Source: Gemmatimonadota bacterium (GTDB lineage Bacteria; Gemmatimonadota; Gemmatimonadetes; Gemmatimonadales; GWC2-71-9). Taken from it: a stretch of 64,000 nucleotides of DNA. Shown one piece after another: positions 17,488-25,770 of this stretch. Where the stretch lies: the NCBI GenBank assembly GCA_016720805.1, contig JADKJZ010000014.1, positions 248,001 through 312,000 on the forward strand. The letters are read 5' to 3'. The notes beneath the pieces were generated by a model. That model was given only the letters and a program-made list of their open reading frames with translations. It was not told the origin of the DNA and searched no databases. The first letter of the stretch is position 1. Each line of letters opens with the position of its first letter. The position numbers were made by a program, and so were the translations under genes.

Positions 17488-17579
17488 CCAGTGACCAGTG
17501 ACCAGTGACCCGTGACCCGTGAAACGTGAAACGTGCGCCGACGTGGGACCCGTCTCACGTCTCACGTCTCACGACTTAC
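17484..17579. repeat. heptad repeat locus H9 (GTGACCA/GTGAAAC)
   Basis: Left arm GTGACCA twice, GTGACCC twice, GTGAAAC twice; 19-nt core; right arm GTCTCAC three times, then GACTTAC. It starts on the stop codon of the oxidoreductase and ends six bases before the TTGACA of the DinB promoter. Confidence 0.9.
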
Positions 17580-17584
17580 CCCCG

Positions 17585-17590
17585 TTGACA
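17585..17590 (+). promoter_or_regulatory. -35 hexamer of the DinB-family gene
   Basis: A perfect TTGACA. A poor -10 (CAGATT, 17608-17613) sits 17 bp downstream, and the regulatory box begins at 17616, overlapping the expected start site. Confidence 0.4.
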
Positions 17591-17615
17591 CCTCCCGTCC
17601 TGTACCACAGATTTC

Positions 17616-17631
17616 CCGAACAAACACCGAA
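17616..17631. promoter_or_regulatory. CCGAA-N6-CCGAA box at the DinB-family gene
   Basis: CCGAACAAACACCGAA, 31 bp upstream of the ATG at 17663. It differs from the tag box only in the spacer and keeps both CCGAA half-sites with the 11-bp period. Confidence 0.6.
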
Positions 17632-17662
17632 TCAACCTCCCCGTTTCCGCCCCGGAGTCGTC

Positions 17663-18130
17663 ATGCTCGCCCCAGGTCTCGTTGCGCAGCTGGAGTCCAC
17701 CCGCAAGTTCTTCGGCACCACCACCTCGATCTTCGAGGAGGCCGATGCCGGCTATTCGCCGACCGCCGAGATGTACACGGTGGCCGGGCAGGTGGCGCAC
17801 GCCGCCGACACGCTCGACTGGTTCGTCGACGGGGCGTTGGGCAAGGGATGGGACATGGACTTCGAGGCGTCGATCGCGCGCGCCAAGACGCCGCGCACGC
17901 TGGCCGAGGCGCGGGAGATGCTCGACCGCGCCTTCTCGCGTGCCATTTCCGTCGTGGGCTCCGCTTCCGATGCGACGTTGCTCGAGGCGATCCCCAATGA
18001 TCCGATCCTCGACGGCGCCCCGCGGATGGCGGTGATCAGCGCGATCGTCGATCACACGGCGCATCATCGGGGTTCGTTGGCGGTGTATGCGCGGCTGCTC
18101 GGGAAGGTGCCGCCGATGCCGTACGCCTGA
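17663..18130 (+). CDS. DinB-family (DfsB-type) four-helix metal-binding protein
   Basis: A 155-residue protein of the DinB/YfiT-like four-helix bundle family. Metal-ligand histidines are visible in VAGQVAHAADTLDWF and SAIVDHTAHHRGSLAVYARL, the classic HxxxH at the start of the last helix. These proteins bind a divalent metal. Some use a low-molecular-weight thiol, and several are DNA-damage induced in Bacillus. The regulatory box upstream, shared with tag and imuB, supports damage control here. This is unrelated to the E. coli DinB polymerase despite the name. Confidence 0.85.
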   Translation: MLAPGLVAQLESTRKFFGTTTSIFEEADAGYSPTAEMYTVAGQVAHAADTLDWFVDGALGKGWDMDFEASIARAKTPRTLAEAREMLDRAFSRAISVVGSASDATLLEAIPNDPILDGAPRMAVISAIVDHTAHHRGSLAVYARLLGKVPPMPYA

Positions 18131-18136
18131 GGGGAG

Positions 18137-18271
18137 TCGTTAGCGGTCGTAGGTCGTAGGTCGTAGGTCGGGCGTGGTCGTGGTCGTAAGACGTGAAGGT
18201 GAACGGAGACCCGATTGCGACCACGCACCCACTCACTTCCTGGTCACTCGTCACTCGTCACTCGTTTCACT
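18137..18271. repeat. heptad repeat locus H10 between convergent genes
   Basis: Units of GTCGTAG three times, GTCGGGC, GTGGTCG, GTGAAGG, GTGAACG; core of about 22 nt; right arm GTCACTC three times, GTTTCAC. The imuB-like stop codon (18244) and its last residues TSDE are encoded within GTCACTC units. Confidence 0.85.
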
Positions 18272-19386
18272 CGGTCCAGCGCCCGCTGCAGTGCCGCCGC
18301 CTTCGGCGCGGCACAGAGCTCCTCGCTCGGCCACAGTTCGAGTTGTCCGCCGCCGTCGTGCAGGTTGGTTGCCGTGAGGACCAGGCTGCGCACGGCGATG
18401 CGTCGGGTGAGGGCGGCATCGAGGGCGCGGCAGGCGGCGCGCCAGAGGTCGCTGTCGAGCGGTGAGGCATCGACGCCGATGGCACGTTCGGCGATGGTGT
18501 CGTCGGCGTGACGGACCGTGACCAGCAGGCGTCCGGCCATCAACCGGCGGGCACGCAACCGCCGGCCAATCTCTTCGGCGAGTGGCCGGAGGATGGCGGC
18601 CAGCGCCTGACGGTCGTTGGTGTCGGTGGCGAGTTCGTGTGTGAGCCGGAGTGCCGCCTGCACTTCGGGGGAGAGGACCGGGCGCGGATCGATGCCGTGC
18701 GCGTGCCGATGCAGCGTCCCGCCCGCCGCCCCGAAGGCCACGCGCAGCGGTGTCTCGCCGATCGCTGCCACCTCGCCGATCCGCTCGAGGTGATAGTCGT
18801 CGAGCCGACGCCGCACCAGCTCCGGCACCTCCGGCAGCAACCCCACCGGCTCCGGGGCGAGGAAGGCGGCCTCGTAGCCCGCGGCCACCGCCCAGATGTC
18901 GGCACCGGCCTCGCGCTTCACCACCGTCGCCGCACTCTCGCTCACCAACTTGTTGATCGCCACGCCGACGGCCAGCGGCAACGAGAGGCGCTCGCGCACC
19001 GTCCGCTCGATCCGACGCGCCACCTCGACGGCCGGGCCGAAGAGTCGCTCGGTGCCGGTGAGGTCGAGATAGGCATGCCCCCATCCGCGCGGCTCGATCA
19101 CCGGCGCCACTTCGGCCAGGATCGTGTGCAGCGCCGCGTGCGCCTTGGCATAACGGCCCGGGGTGGGCGGCCGGACGATCAGGTCGGGGCAGATCCGCCT
19201 GGCCAGCGCCACTGCCATCCCCGGCGCGATCCCGGCCAGCCGCGCCTCGGCGCTGACTGCTTGCACCACCGCCCGGTCGGCTGCCAGTGGAGCGATGGCC
19301 ATGGGCCGCCGCCGCAACTGCGGGTCGCGGAGCACCTCGAGGGTGGTACAGAAGGCGGGCGGATCGACGAAGAGGATGGTGCGCAT
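18244..19386 (-). CDS. imuB: ImuB-like Y-family polymerase homologue, likely catalytically inactive
   Basis: A 380-residue Y-family polymerase fold (FVDPPAFCTTLEVLRDPQLR; AYLDLTGTERLFGPAVEVAR; LPLAVGVAINKLVSESAATV). The pair of catalytic acidic residues normally in SxDExYLD is replaced: the sequence reads RGWGHAYLD. Loss of these residues, together with a beta-clamp-binding motif GQLELWP near the C-terminus, is the hallmark of ImuB, which recruits DnaE2 to the clamp. The start is placed at the ATG at 19386; an upstream GTG at 19407 lies inside the regulatory box. The stop is in heptad repeat H10. dnaE2 is 6.5 kb away, and no imuA is seen. Confidence 0.8.
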   Translation of the reverse strand: MRTILFVDPPAFCTTLEVLRDPQLRRRPMAIAPLAADRAVVQAVSAEARLAGIAPGMAVALARRICPDLIVRPPTPGRYAKAHAALHTILAEVAPVIEPRGWGHAYLDLTGTERLFGPAVEVARRIERTVRERLSLPLAVGVAINKLVSESAATVVKREAGADIWAVAAGYEAAFLAPEPVGLLPEVPELVRRRLDDYHLERIGEVAAIGETPLRVAFGAAGGTLHRHAHGIDPRPVLSPEVQAALRLTHELATDTNDRQALAAILRPLAEEIGRRLRARRLMAGRLLVTVRHADDTIAERAIGVDASPLDSDLWRAACRALDAALTRRIAVRSLVLTATNLHDGGGQLELWPSEELCAAPKAAALQRALDRVKRVTSDE

Positions 19387-19395
19387 ATTGGGATA

Positions 19396-19411
19396 CCGAA
19401 TATACACCGAA
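19396..19411. promoter_or_regulatory. CCGAA-N6-CCGAA box at imuB
   Basis: CCGAATATACACCGAA, identical to the tag box, 10 bp upstream of the imuB ATG. On the minus strand it carries a TATATT -10-like hexamer, so a bound repressor would overlap the promoter. Confidence 0.65.
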
Positions 19412-19416
19412 AGCGA

Positions 19417-19552
19417 TGGTCGTTAGGCGTTGGTCGTTAGTCATTAGGTCATAGGTCATAGGTCGAAGGTGCGTCACGGCGCGGCCGGGACCGCTATTCT
19501 CTGGACTTTCGACTTACGACCCTAACGACCAACGACTAACGACTAAGGACTC
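19417..19552. repeat. heptad repeat locus H11 between divergent genes
   Basis: Left arm GTTAGGC, GTTGGTC, GTTAGTC, then ATAGGTC twice; a GC-rich core of about 45 nt; right arm GACTTAC, GACCCTA, ACGACCA, ACGACTA twice. It lies between the 5' ends of imuB and the acyltransferase gene, an exception to the usual 3' location. It directly abuts the acyltransferase frame. Confidence 0.8.
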
Positions 19553-19630
19553 AGCATCCTCGCCCCCCTCCTCGTCACCACCTACTACCGCCTCCGGATC
19601 GCCGGTGGCACGGTCCCTCGTCAGGGGCCG

Positions 19631-20860
19631 GTGTTGCTGGTGGCCAATCATCCCAATTCGCTGCTCGATCCGATGGTGGTGCTGACGGCGGCAGGGCGCC
19701 CGGTGCGCTTCCTGGCGAAGGCACCGCTGTGGGATGACCCGAAGACGGCGTGGCTCGTGAAGCTCGGGCGGGCGATTCCGGTCTACCGCGCGAGCGATGA
19801 TCCGACCAAGCTGGCGCGCAACGCGACGATGTTCGACGCGGTGCATGCGGCACTCGCGGCGGGTGATGCGGTCGGGCTCTTTCCCGAGGGGATCTCGCAC
19901 AGCGAGCCGTCGATCACCCCGCTCAAGACCGGGGCGGCGCGCATCGCGCTCGGCGCGGCCCCGATGATCGGCGGGGCCTTCCCGATCATCGCGGTGGGCC
20001 TGGTCTTCCGCGAGAAGGAGATCTTCCGCTCCGAGGGGCTCGCGCTGGTGGGCGAGCCGATCGCGTGGGAGGACCTCGCCGCACGCGGAGTGCGCGATGC
20101 CGACGCGGTGCGCGAACTGACCGAGCGCATCGACGCGGCGATCCGGCAGCAGACGCTCAACCTGGCCCAGTGGGAGGACGCGCCGCTGGTCGATGGCGCG
20201 ATGGAGATCTGGGAGGCGGAGCAGCGGGCGGTGCCGGAACCGGCGGAGCGCATCGCCCGGCTGGCCGCGACGACGCGGATCCTCGCGGAGGTGCGCGCCG
20301 AGCCGGAGGCGACGACGGAGGCACTGGCGCGTGAGGTGACTGCGCACGTGCGACGACTCACGCGGCTCGGTCTGCGGCCGGCCGATCTCGGGCTCGACAC
20401 GGCGGGGCGGACGGCGGTGGGATGGGCCACGCTGCGCATCCCGCTGCTGTTGCCACCGTGGATCGCGGTGGCCGTCGTCGGCTGGCTGCTCTTCGTGGTG
20501 CCGTACCAGCTCACCGGCGTGGTGGTCGATCGCTTCACGCTGGAGCGCGACACCCGATCCAGCTGGAAGTTGTTGATCGGCGCGGCGCTCTATGCCATGT
20601 GGGTGGTGGCGCTGGCGATCGCCGCAGGAGTGTGGCTCGGCTGGTGGTTCGCTGCCGTGACGGTCCTGCTGGTGCCGGTGATTGGCCTGGCCGGCCTGCT
20701 GGTGCGCGAGCGGTGGCACGGCGCCTGGACCGATGTCCGCCGGTGGGCGTTGCTGCGCTCTCGCCGTAGATTGGTGGAGACGCTCCGCCAGACGCAGCAC
20801 CATCTCGGTCGCCGCCTCGACCAACTCTTCACGCAACATCCCCCGCGAGGTTCCCGATGA
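19631..20860 (+). CDS. PlsC-type acyltransferase with C-terminal membrane domain (start unclear)
   Basis: The protein has the acyltransferase motifs HX4D (NHPNSLLD) and FPEGISHSEP, with PLKTGAARIAL following. It probably acylates glycerol-3-phosphate, lysophospholipid or a related acceptor. The C-terminal third has about four hydrophobic segments. The GTG at 19631 is the first canonical start but places the catalytic His at residue 6. The frame reads sensibly upstream from about 19556 (ILAPLLVTTYYRLRIAGG) with no canonical start before a TAA at 19544, right at the edge of repeat H11. The native start may have been lost to repeat expansion or a base error. Its stop overlaps the transporter ATG by 4 bp. 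Confidence 0.8.
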   Translation: MLLVANHPNSLLDPMVVLTAAGRPVRFLAKAPLWDDPKTAWLVKLGRAIPVYRASDDPTKLARNATMFDAVHAALAAGDAVGLFPEGISHSEPSITPLKTGAARIALGAAPMIGGAFPIIAVGLVFREKEIFRSEGLALVGEPIAWEDLAARGVRDADAVRELTERIDAAIRQQTLNLAQWEDAPLVDGAMEIWEAEQRAVPEPAERIARLAATTRILAEVRAEPEATTEALAREVTAHVRRLTRLGLRPADLGLDTAGRTAVGWATLRIPLLLPPWIAVAVVGWLLFVVPYQLTGVVVDRFTLERDTRSSWKLLIGAALYAMWVVALAIAAGVWLGWWFAAVTVLLVPVIGLAGLLVRERWHGAWTDVRRWALLRSRRRLVETLRQTQHHLGRRLDQLFTQHPPRGSR

Positions 20861-22179
20861 CCGCAGCCACGGTGGCCACGCCGGACGGTCAGGATTCGCC
20901 CAAGGTCATCTGGTCGTGGGCGCTCTATGACTGGGCCAACTCGGCATTCACCACACTGGTGGTGACCTTCATCTACGCCACCTACTTCACCAAGGCGATG
21001 GCGCCGGACGAAGTCACCGGCACGGCATGGTGGTCGCGCGGTGTGGCAATCAGTGCGCTGCTGACGGCGTTGATCTCGCCGCTGCTCGGGGCCGCGGCCG
21101 ACCGGAGCGGGGCACGCAAGCGCTTCCTCGCGCTCGCCACGGCGATCTGCATCGCCGCGACGGTGGCACTCGCCTTCGTTGCACCGGGGATGCCGAACGC
21201 GGGGATGATCGCGCTGACGCTGTTCATCATCGCCGAAGTGGCCTTCGAGTCGGGCAACGTCTTCTACAACGCCTTCCTGCCGACGATCGCCTCGTCGGAG
21301 CGGATCGGTCGTGTCTCCGGCTACGGCTGGGGCCTCGGCTACGTCGGCGGCCTGGTCTGTCTCGCCATCGCGCTGGTCGGCTTCGTGCAGCCCGAGGTGC
21401 CGTGGTTCGGGATGAGCAAGGAGGCGGGATGGAACATCCGCGCCACCAGCCTCCTCGCCGCCGGCTGGTTCCTCGTCTTCTCGATTCCAATCTTCCTCAA
21501 TGTGCCCGAGAAGCAGATTCCCAACGCGACGATCTCGCTGCGCGCCGCGATCGCCGAGCTCGGGCAGACGGCGCGCGACATTGCGCGGTACCGGGAGATC
21601 GTCCGCTTCCTGGTGGCGCGGCTGATCTTCAACGACGGCCTGGTGACGGTATTCGCCTTCGGTGGCATCTACGCCGCGGGGACGTTCGGAATGACCTTCG
21701 CCGACGTGATCCTCTTCGGTGTGGCGCTCAACGTGGCCTCCGGCCTGGGCGCCTTTCTCTTCGGCTTCGTCGACGACAAGATCGGTGGCAAGCGGACGGT
21801 GCTCTGGTCGCTGGTGGCGCTCACGCTGGCGACGGCGCTGGCGGTGTGGGCACCGACGCGGAATTGGTTCTGGGTCGCCGGCATCCTGATCGGCATCTTC
21901 GTCGGGCCGAACCAGTCGGCGTCGCGGTCGCTGATGGCGCGCTTCGTCCCGAGCAAGCATCAATCGGAGTTCTTCGGCTTCTTCGCCTTCTCGGGGAAGG
22001 CGACGGCGTTCATGGGCCCGCTCCTGCTCGGCCTGGCGACCACGCAGTTCGGCTCACAGCGGGCGGGCGTGGCGACCGTGATCCTCTTCTTCGTGATCGG
22101 CGGCGTGATCCTCGCCTCGGTCAGCGAGGCGAAGGGGATCGCGGCGGCGCGCGAGAGCGATGCGGTCAACGCCGGTTGA
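20857..22179 (+). CDS. UMF1-family MFS transporter
   Basis: A 440-residue protein with about 12 hydrophobic segments. It begins after a short tail with WSWALYDWANSAFTTLVVTF, the signature of the UMF1/Atg22-like family of major facilitators. Other landmarks are LLGAAADRSGARKRF (loop 2-3) and GFVDDKIGGKRTVLW. Substrates of bacterial members are poorly known; amino-acid or metabolite efflux is a guess. Its ATG overlaps the upstream TGA by 4 bases, indicating translational coupling to the acyltransferase. Confidence 0.85.
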   Translation: MTAATVATPDGQDSPKVIWSWALYDWANSAFTTLVVTFIYATYFTKAMAPDEVTGTAWWSRGVAISALLTALISPLLGAAADRSGARKRFLALATAICIAATVALAFVAPGMPNAGMIALTLFIIAEVAFESGNVFYNAFLPTIASSERIGRVSGYGWGLGYVGGLVCLAIALVGFVQPEVPWFGMSKEAGWNIRATSLLAAGWFLVFSIPIFLNVPEKQIPNATISLRAAIAELGQTARDIARYREIVRFLVARLIFNDGLVTVFAFGGIYAAGTFGMTFADVILFGVALNVASGLGAFLFGFVDDKIGGKRTVLWSLVALTLATALAVWAPTRNWFWVAGILIGIFVGPNQSASRSLMARFVPSKHQSEFFGFFAFSGKATAFMGPLLLGLATTQFGSQRAGVATVILFFVIGGVILASVSEAKGIAAARESDAVNAG

Positions 22180-22213
22180 TGATCCGCCGTATCACTAGGT
22201 AGTACCCCCGCAG

Positions 22214-24252
22214 ATGATTCCTCGTTCTCACTGGAGCACTCGCGTGTCCATTACACGTTGGTCGGCGCCTTCGTTGGCGCTCCTGCTCGTTCCCGCTGCG
22301 CTTTCCGCGCAGGCCAAAGTCAACCAGTATGGCTACCCGGAGAAGCACGCTCCGCAGCCGACGGCTGCGGCAATCTCGGTCGCCGACCTGATGACCCGCC
22401 TCTACATCTTCGCCGACGACTCGATGATGGGTCGCCAGGTCGGACGCCCGGGCAACATGCAGGGCACCAACTACATCGCGGGCGAACTGAAGCGCCTCGG
22501 CATCAAGGCCGCTGGTGAGAACGGCGGCTACTTCCAGGTGCTGCCGTACCTGCAGCGGAAGTTCACCGAGCAGTCGGCAATGACGGTCGGCGGCGCCATG
22601 CTGCGCTTCGGCGTCGACTTCGCCCCGGTTCCGGGAGCGCGCGCGCCGAAGTCGATCGACAACGCGACGGTGATCTACGGCGGGATCGCCGGCGACACCG
22701 CGCAGCAGATCAGCGCGGCGCAGGCGGCCGGCAAGGTCGTCGTCCTCGCGGCGGCCCGTCCGCTCGCGGCGTCGCCGATTGCCGGTGGCCCTGGCGGGCG
22801 CGGTGGCTTCGGTGGCGGTGCCGCCGGTGGCAACACGCGCTTTGCGGGGGCCGTGGCGGTGATCACGGCGGACCTCGATCCGCTGAGCCCGGCTGCGCGC
22901 GCCATGATCAACGAGCCGCCTGCAGCGTACTCGGCGGCCGATGCCAAGACCACCGTCGTGGCGGGCGACGTGATCGTCAACACCAAGGGCCAGCTCGGCG
23001 TGGTGCGTGGCGACAAGGTGATCGGCGGGACGTTGCCGGCCGGGATGACGCCGGCGACGATCCGCGCCTGGAATGACTCGGTTGCGCGCGCGGACTCGAT
23101 CGCACGTGCCGGTCGCGCGCGGGCGCCGGTGGGGCGGCGGGTGGCCGTGGCGCGGCGGGTGGCCGTGGTGGTGCGGGCGGCTTGCGCGGGGCTGCGCCGA
23201 GCACGGAAGCTCCGGCCGCGAACATTCGCGTGACGATTGCTGCGGCCGAGAAGCTGCTCGGTGGCAAGGTGCTGGCGGGCTTGCCGCTCGGCACCACGGG
23301 CGCGACCGTGTCGGCCAAGCTCGACTTCTCCGAGAAGTGGACCGACTACGGCCGCAACGTGGTCGCGATCGTCCCGGGCTCCGACCCGAAGCTCAAGAAC
23401 CAGTATGTCGTGATTGGCGCCCACAACGACCATGTCGGTTATCGCCAGGGTGGGCTGGACCATGACTCGTTGCGTGTCGCGGCCCAGATCCGTCTGCGTG
23501 CCTCGATGGCGAGCGGCGACCTCCTGCCGTTGACGCCTGATCAGGCGACGTCGCTGCCGAAGGTCAACGTCGATTCGCTCCGGAAGGTTCGCCCGGCGCG
23601 CCCCGACTCGATCAACAACGGCGCCGATGACGACGGCTCGGGTTCGATGGCGCTGCTCGAGATCGCCGAGAACATCCAGGCGATGAAGGTGAAGCCGAAG
23701 CGCTCGATCGTCTTCGTCTGGCACGCCGCGGAAGAAGCGGGGATGTTCGGGTCGCGCGCCTTCTCGTCGAACCCGACGGTGCCGGTCGACTCGATCGCGG
23801 CACACATCAACATCGACATGATCGGTCGCGGTCGGGCCGAAGACGTGATCGGTGGCGGCGACACCTACACCGGCATCCTTGGCGCCTACCGGCTTTCAAA
23901 GGAGTTCGGTGACCTGGTCTACAGCACCAACAAGACCAGCGCCAGCAAGCTGGTCCTCGACGATCGCTTCGACGACCCGACCCTCGGCACGCTCGTCAAC
24001 GGCGTCACCAAGTGGCCGGGCTACAACAATCTCTACGGCCGCAGCGACCATGCGCGCTACGCCGAGAAGTGCATCCCGATCGTCTTCTTCTTCACCGGGC
24101 TGCACGGCGACTACCACCAGGTCACCGACGAACCGCAGTACATCGACTATCCGCACTACTCGCGGATCGCCAACCTGATTCGCGATGTCGCGGTGGCGGC
24201 GGGCAATGTCAGCAAGCGGCCGGCGTTGGATGGGATGTGCGTACGGAGATAG
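22214..24252 (+). CDS. M28-family zinc aminopeptidase (frameshifted)
   Basis: A secreted M28 peptidase with a signal peptide ending near SLALLLVPAALSAQA. The five zinc/catalytic elements are all present in the second frame: VIGAHNDHVGY, NNGADDDGSGSMA, WHAAEEAGMFGS, INIDMIGRG and HGDYHQVTD. The frames join in a Gly/Ala-rich, extremely GC-rich linker around 23113-23175, where a one-base deletion or two-base insertion has occurred. If repaired, the protein is about 679 residues, including an inserted PA-like region with its own Gly-rich loop (GGRGGFGGGAAGG). It probably degrades peptides outside the cytoplasm. Repeat H12 begins at its stop. Confidence 0.8.
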
Positions 24253-24253
24253 T

Positions 24254-24471
24254 CGATGATCGATGATCGATGGTCGATGATGGATGATGGATGATGGATG
24301 ATGGATGATGGATGATGGATGGTCGATGGTCGTAAGACGTGAGAGGTGAAACGTGTCCCGCGAGGGGAACCGTTTCACCTTTCACGTTTTACCGTTCACC
24401 GTTCACCGTTCACCGTTCACCCCTCACCCCTCACCCCTCACCCCTCACCCCTCACCCCTCACCCCTCAAAC
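24254..24471. repeat. heptad repeat locus H12, the largest array
   Basis: About thirty units in series: GATGATC twice, GATGGTC, GATGATG six times, GATGGTC twice, GTAAGAC, GTGAGAG, GTGAAAC; core of about 19 nt (contains CCCGCGAGGGG); then GTTTCAC, CTTTCAC, GTTTTAC, CGTTCAC four times, and CCCTCAC about seven times. It fills the gap between convergent genes. The radical SAM stop (24459) lies in a GGGTGAG unit. Confidence 0.95.
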
Positions 24472-25469
24472 AGCGCAAGCTGCCCTGCTCCCGGGCTCGG
24501 CGTCCGCAACTCCTCTTCGCGTCGCATCCCTTCGCGCGGGTCGTAGCCGAGGCGATCCATCAGGGTGCGGAGGCGGGCGTTGAGCGCATCGGCATAGGGC
24601 TTGGTGACACCGCGGCGATCGCCGTAGTGCTCGCGATAGCGGTGGGCCAGCAGCGGACGATGGCGGAGCAGCCAGGGGAGGAGGGTGTGCCGGGTGGCGG
24701 GCCCGAGGCGGAGCGGTCCGCCGCCGGCCCAGTTGGCGCCGGCCTCTCGGGCGGCGGCGAGCAGGGTGCCGAGGGTGACGGTGTCGTCGGTGAGGCCGGG
24801 GAGGATCGGAGCGATCAGCAGCCCGACGGGCACGCCAGCGTCTGCGAGTCGTCGCGTGGCACCGAGGCGCGCCTTCGGGGTTGGCGTACGTGGCTCGAGC
24901 TGTCGCAGGAGGGCGGCATCGAGGGCGGCGAGCGAGATGTGGATCGAGACGCGATGGCGCAACGCGAGCTCGGCGAGCAGCGTCGCGTCGCGTGCCACCA
25001 GCGCCGACTTGGTGATGATCGTGAGGTGGAGGCCACGGTACTCGGCGAAGACCTCGAGCAGCGCGCGCGTCAGCTTGAAGCGCCGCTCAGCGGGCTGGTA
25101 CGGATCGGTCGCGGAACCGATCACGATCGGGAGCCCATCGAGGCGCGCCGGGTGGAGGTCGCGACGGAGCAGGGCGGCGGCGTCTTCCTTCACGAGGATC
25201 CGCCGCTCGAACGCTTGGGCCGAAGGGAGCGTGGCCGCCTCGCGCGCGGCTGGTAGCGGTGGGCGCTGGTTGGCGGCGCGGTCGATCGTCCAACGGTGCG
25301 TCTCGCGGGCGTAGCAGTACGCGCAGCCGAATTCACAGCCGACGTACGGATTCAGCGACCAGAACCGCATCCCGGTGGCGGCGGGTGGATTGAGGATGCC
25401 TCGCGCATCGAGGGAGAGGTAGCGGGTGGTGGTGCCGCGGGTGCCGAGGGCGGTGAAATGTTGCACCAT
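24459..25469 (-). CDS. SplB/PA0069-like radical SAM protein
   Basis: A 336-residue radical SAM enzyme with the cluster motif CEFGCAYCYA, preceded by GMRFWSLNPYVGCEFG. The blocks IVIGSATDPYQPAERRFKLT and GLHLTIITKSALVARD are typical of the group related to spore photoproduct lyase that is often annotated as a Rv2578c/PA0069 family protein. The exact reaction is unknown. It forms a probable operon with the zinc-ribbon gene 3 bp upstream, under two inverted CCGAA-N6-CCGAA boxes, suggesting a role after DNA damage. The stop codon is inside repeat H12. Confidence 0.8.
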   Translation of the reverse strand: MVQHFTALGTRGTTTRYLSLDARGILNPPAATGMRFWSLNPYVGCEFGCAYCYARETHRWTIDRAANQRPPLPAAREAATLPSAQAFERRILVKEDAAALLRRDLHPARLDGLPIVIGSATDPYQPAERRFKLTRALLEVFAEYRGLHLTIITKSALVARDATLLAELALRHRVSIHISLAALDAALLRQLEPRTPTPKARLGATRRLADAGVPVGLLIAPILPGLTDDTVTLGTLLAAAREAGANWAGGGPLRLGPATRHTLLPWLLRHRPLLAHRYREHYGDRRGVTKPYADALNARLRTLMDRLGYDPREGMRREEELRTPSPGAGQLALFEG

Positions 25470-25472
25470 GCC

Positions 25473-25661
25473 TCAGACGCACCGACTCCAGCCGCATGCC
25501 ACGCAGGTCTGACACCGGGCACTTCGCGCGATCGGCCCCTGACACTCGGGACAGCTGGCGGGGAGGGTCGAGTCGGCCCGCGTCGTCTCGGCGGCGGGGA
25601 GCGGCTGGAAGGTGGTGGGGGCCAGGGCGCCCCGGACGACGGTGGCGAGTGGGAGATTCAT
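25473..25661 (-). CDS. small zinc-ribbon protein (NrdJ C-terminal-like)
   Basis: A 62-residue protein whose second half is a four-cysteine zinc ribbon: CPECQGPIARSARCQTCVAC followed by GWSRC. The same arrangement ends class II ribonucleotide reductases (CPECG...CxxCGYSKC). The N-terminus (MNLPLATVVRGALAPTTFQP) lacks any catalytic domain. It precedes the radical SAM gene by 3 bp. It may be a detached NrdJ tail or an accessory zinc protein for the radical SAM partner; function is not known. Two regulatory boxes lie immediately upstream. Confidence 0.65.
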   Translation of the reverse strand: MNLPLATVVRGALAPTTFQPLPAAETTRADSTLPASCPECQGPIARSARCQTCVACGWSRCV

Positions 25662-25673
25662 GACGGCCTCAGC

Positions 25674-25689
25674 TTCGGTGTTTATTCGG
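25674..25689. promoter_or_regulatory. CCGAA-N6-CCGAA box 1 at the radical SAM operon
   Basis: On the minus strand it reads CCGAATAAACACCGAA, ending 13 bp before the ATG at 25661. It points opposite to box 2, giving an inverted pair across the promoter. Confidence 0.6.
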
Positions 25690-25698
25690 CTTGGTGTA

Positions 25699-25714
25699 CC
25701 GAATATACGCCGAA
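25699..25714. promoter_or_regulatory. CCGAA-N6-CCGAA box 2 between radical SAM and RuBisCO operons
   Basis: CCGAATATACGCCGAA on the plus strand. On the minus strand it overlaps TATATT, which lies 16 bp downstream of TTGACG (25724-25729), a good promoter for the zinc-ribbon/radical SAM operon. It also sits 2 bp upstream of the probable -35 of the RuBisCO promoter, so it could affect both directions. Confidence 0.6.
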
Positions 25715-25715
25715 G

Positions 25716-25744
25716 TTGAAATTCGTCAAATGGGGAGTTAAGAT
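25716..25744 (+). promoter_or_regulatory. candidate RuBisCO operon promoter
   Basis: TTGAAA (25716-25721), 17 bp, TAAGAT (25739-25744), in an unusually A/T-rich stretch. It predicts a leader of about 150 nt, with GAGGTG as ribosome-binding site 5 bp before the ATG at 25901. A CCTCGC/GCGAGG stem (25843-25866) lies in the leader. Confidence 0.45.
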
Positions 25745-25770
25745 ATCGTATTTAAGGCTCGAATGGGGAG
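25729..25770 (+). promoter_or_regulatory. direct repeat AATGGGGAG upstream of RuBisCO
   Basis: Two exact copies of AATGGGGAG (25729-25737 and 25762-25770) start 33 bp apart, about three helical turns. One is in the promoter spacer and one is just past the expected start site. They are candidate regulator sites for the carbon-fixation operon. They do not match the T-N11-A pattern of CbbR. Confidence 0.4.

Noticed and set aside
24254..24471. Possible CRISPR array
   Set aside because: The units are 7 bp without unique spacers, and no cas genes are present.
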